Shown piece by piece: positions 4,857-5,288 of a stretch of DNA of 5,288 bases (position 1 is its first letter; each line of letters opens with the position of its first letter). A model generated the notes under the pieces. The model did no database searches. It had not been told where the DNA came from and saw only the letters and a list, made by a program, of their open reading frames with translations. Source of the stretch: Rubrobacteraceae bacterium (GTDB taxonomy: Bacteria > Actinomycetota > Rubrobacteria > Rubrobacterales > Rubrobacteraceae). The translations under genes and the position numbers were made by a program. Location: positions 1 through 5,288 of the forward strand of contig JAJNDJ010000137.1 of the NCBI GenBank assembly GCA_021156345.1, read 5' to 3'.

Positions 4857-5288
4857 ATGTGGAGTAAGATGGACAGAAGACAATTCCTGACGAACGCGGC
4901 GGTGATACTGGCTCTTTCGAGCGGCGGTTCAAAGGTGCTGCGAGCCTGCACGAAGGGCGCAGATCAGGCCTTTCACCGCGTCCGTCCTGGCGATCCGTCA
5001 TGGCCTTCCAAAGCGAGCTGGGACGAGTTGAGACAGGCCGTCCACGGTCGTCTGATCAAGGTGCAGTCGCCTCTGGCCGCGTGCCAAACGGCGCCGGAGG
5101 GGGCGGCTTGCAGAGAAGTGCTCGGGGCGCTGAAAAACCCCTACTACCTCGGCGATGAGCCGGCGCTGACGCAAACCTCTGGCTGGGCAGACGCCTGGAC
5201 ATCGGCCAAGAGCGTCTATGCGGTCGCCGCCGAGGAGACCTCCGACGTCGTCGCGGCCGTCGATTTCGCCCGAGACCATCGCTTGCGT
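4857..5288 (+). CDS. FAD-linked oxidase, berberine-bridge type, N-terminal part (runs off window)
   Basis: The first 144 residues of an FAD-binding oxidoreductase of the FAD_binding_4/BBE family. These are secreted or cytoplasmic enzymes that oxidise sugars, alcohols or alkaloid-like compounds with covalently held FAD. The N-terminus MDRRQFLTNAAVILAL (residues 5-20) is a twin-arginine-like signal (R7-R8-x-F-L plus hydrophobic stretch), suggesting folded export. C31 follows R-A, which is not a proper lipobox. The mature start RVRPGDPSWPS (41-51) is followed by GRLIKVQSPLAAC, KNPYYLGDEPALTQTSGW and YAVAAEETSDVVAAVDFA, which is the lead-in to the FAD domain. The covalent His and the pyrophosphate loop should lie just beyond 5288. 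ATG 4857 is preceded by AGGAG at 4843-4847, nine bases away; ATG 4869 is too far from it. No damage is visible. It lies 59 bases after the hydrolase remnant, in the same frame phase as the SDR remnant. Confidence 0.88.
   Translation, partial: MWSKMDRRQFLTNAAVILALSSGGSKVLRACTKGADQAFHRVRPGDPSWPSKASWDELRQAVHGRLIKVQSPLAACQTAPEGAACREVLGALKNPYYLGDEPALTQTSGWADAWTSAKSVYAVAAEETSDVVAAVDFARDHRLR

Noticed and set aside
4843..4950. Lipoprotein signal for the FAD oxidase (Cys at residue 31)
   Set aside because: The residues before Cys are L-R-A; Arg at -2 does not fit a lipobox. The twin-arginine pattern is the better reading.
4492..5001. Minus-strand frame of 169 codons opposite the hydrolase remnant and oxidase start
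   Set aside because: Low-complexity Arg/Pro/Ser composition, no domain, and antisense to recognisable sequence.
4227..5288. A genuine three-domain fusion enzyme (SDR, hydrolase, FAD oxidase)
   Set aside because: The stretch 4620-4856 is out of frame with the real hydrolase sequence, and the oxidase has its own ribosome site and Tat-like signal.

Overview
The window reads as high-GC bacterial DNA. GTG and TTG starts are common, and most genes carry AGGAG-type ribosome sites. The protein families fit Actinomycetota, possibly a Rubrobacter-like lineage. That placement is an impression from family resemblance, not a measured result. All credible genes lie on the + strand.

Layout. (1) 1-155 holds the end of an unidentified reading frame and the leader of the first full gene. 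(2) 156-2257 is an intact two-gene unit: an FAD-dependent aromatic-ring-hydroxylase-type monooxygenase, then an SMP-30/gluconolactonase-like hydrolase 59 bases downstream. A redox enzyme followed by a lactonase-type hydrolase suggests a small oxidative catabolic or detoxification operon; the substrate cannot be read from sequence. (3) 2258-2490 is an intergenic stretch whose core (2341-2460) is only about 44% G+C by count. (4) 2491-4797 is a run of short, broken or chimeric reading frames: the first part of a GNAT acetyltransferase; a ParB-like domain gene with a TGA stop in its N-terminal region; a SnoaL/SgcJ-type gene with a frameshift; a 139-aa unrecognised protein that is the best candidate here for an intact gene; and the first third of a short-chain dehydrogenase fused in frame to the end of a serine hydrolase (beta-lactamase family), itself broken by a second frameshift. 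(5) 4857 to the window end is the start of a secreted FAD-linked oxidase (berberine-bridge type) with a Tat-like signal, cut off by the window.

The window is therefore best understood as two healthy metabolic loci flanking about 2.3 kb of gene remnants packed end to end. I see no transposase, integrase, CRISPR array, tRNA or rRNA. I found no convincing new multi-gene system. The most unusual content is the mosaic of remnants, including one frame that stays open from the dehydrogenase remnant, through the hydrolase remnant, into the downstream oxidase gene.
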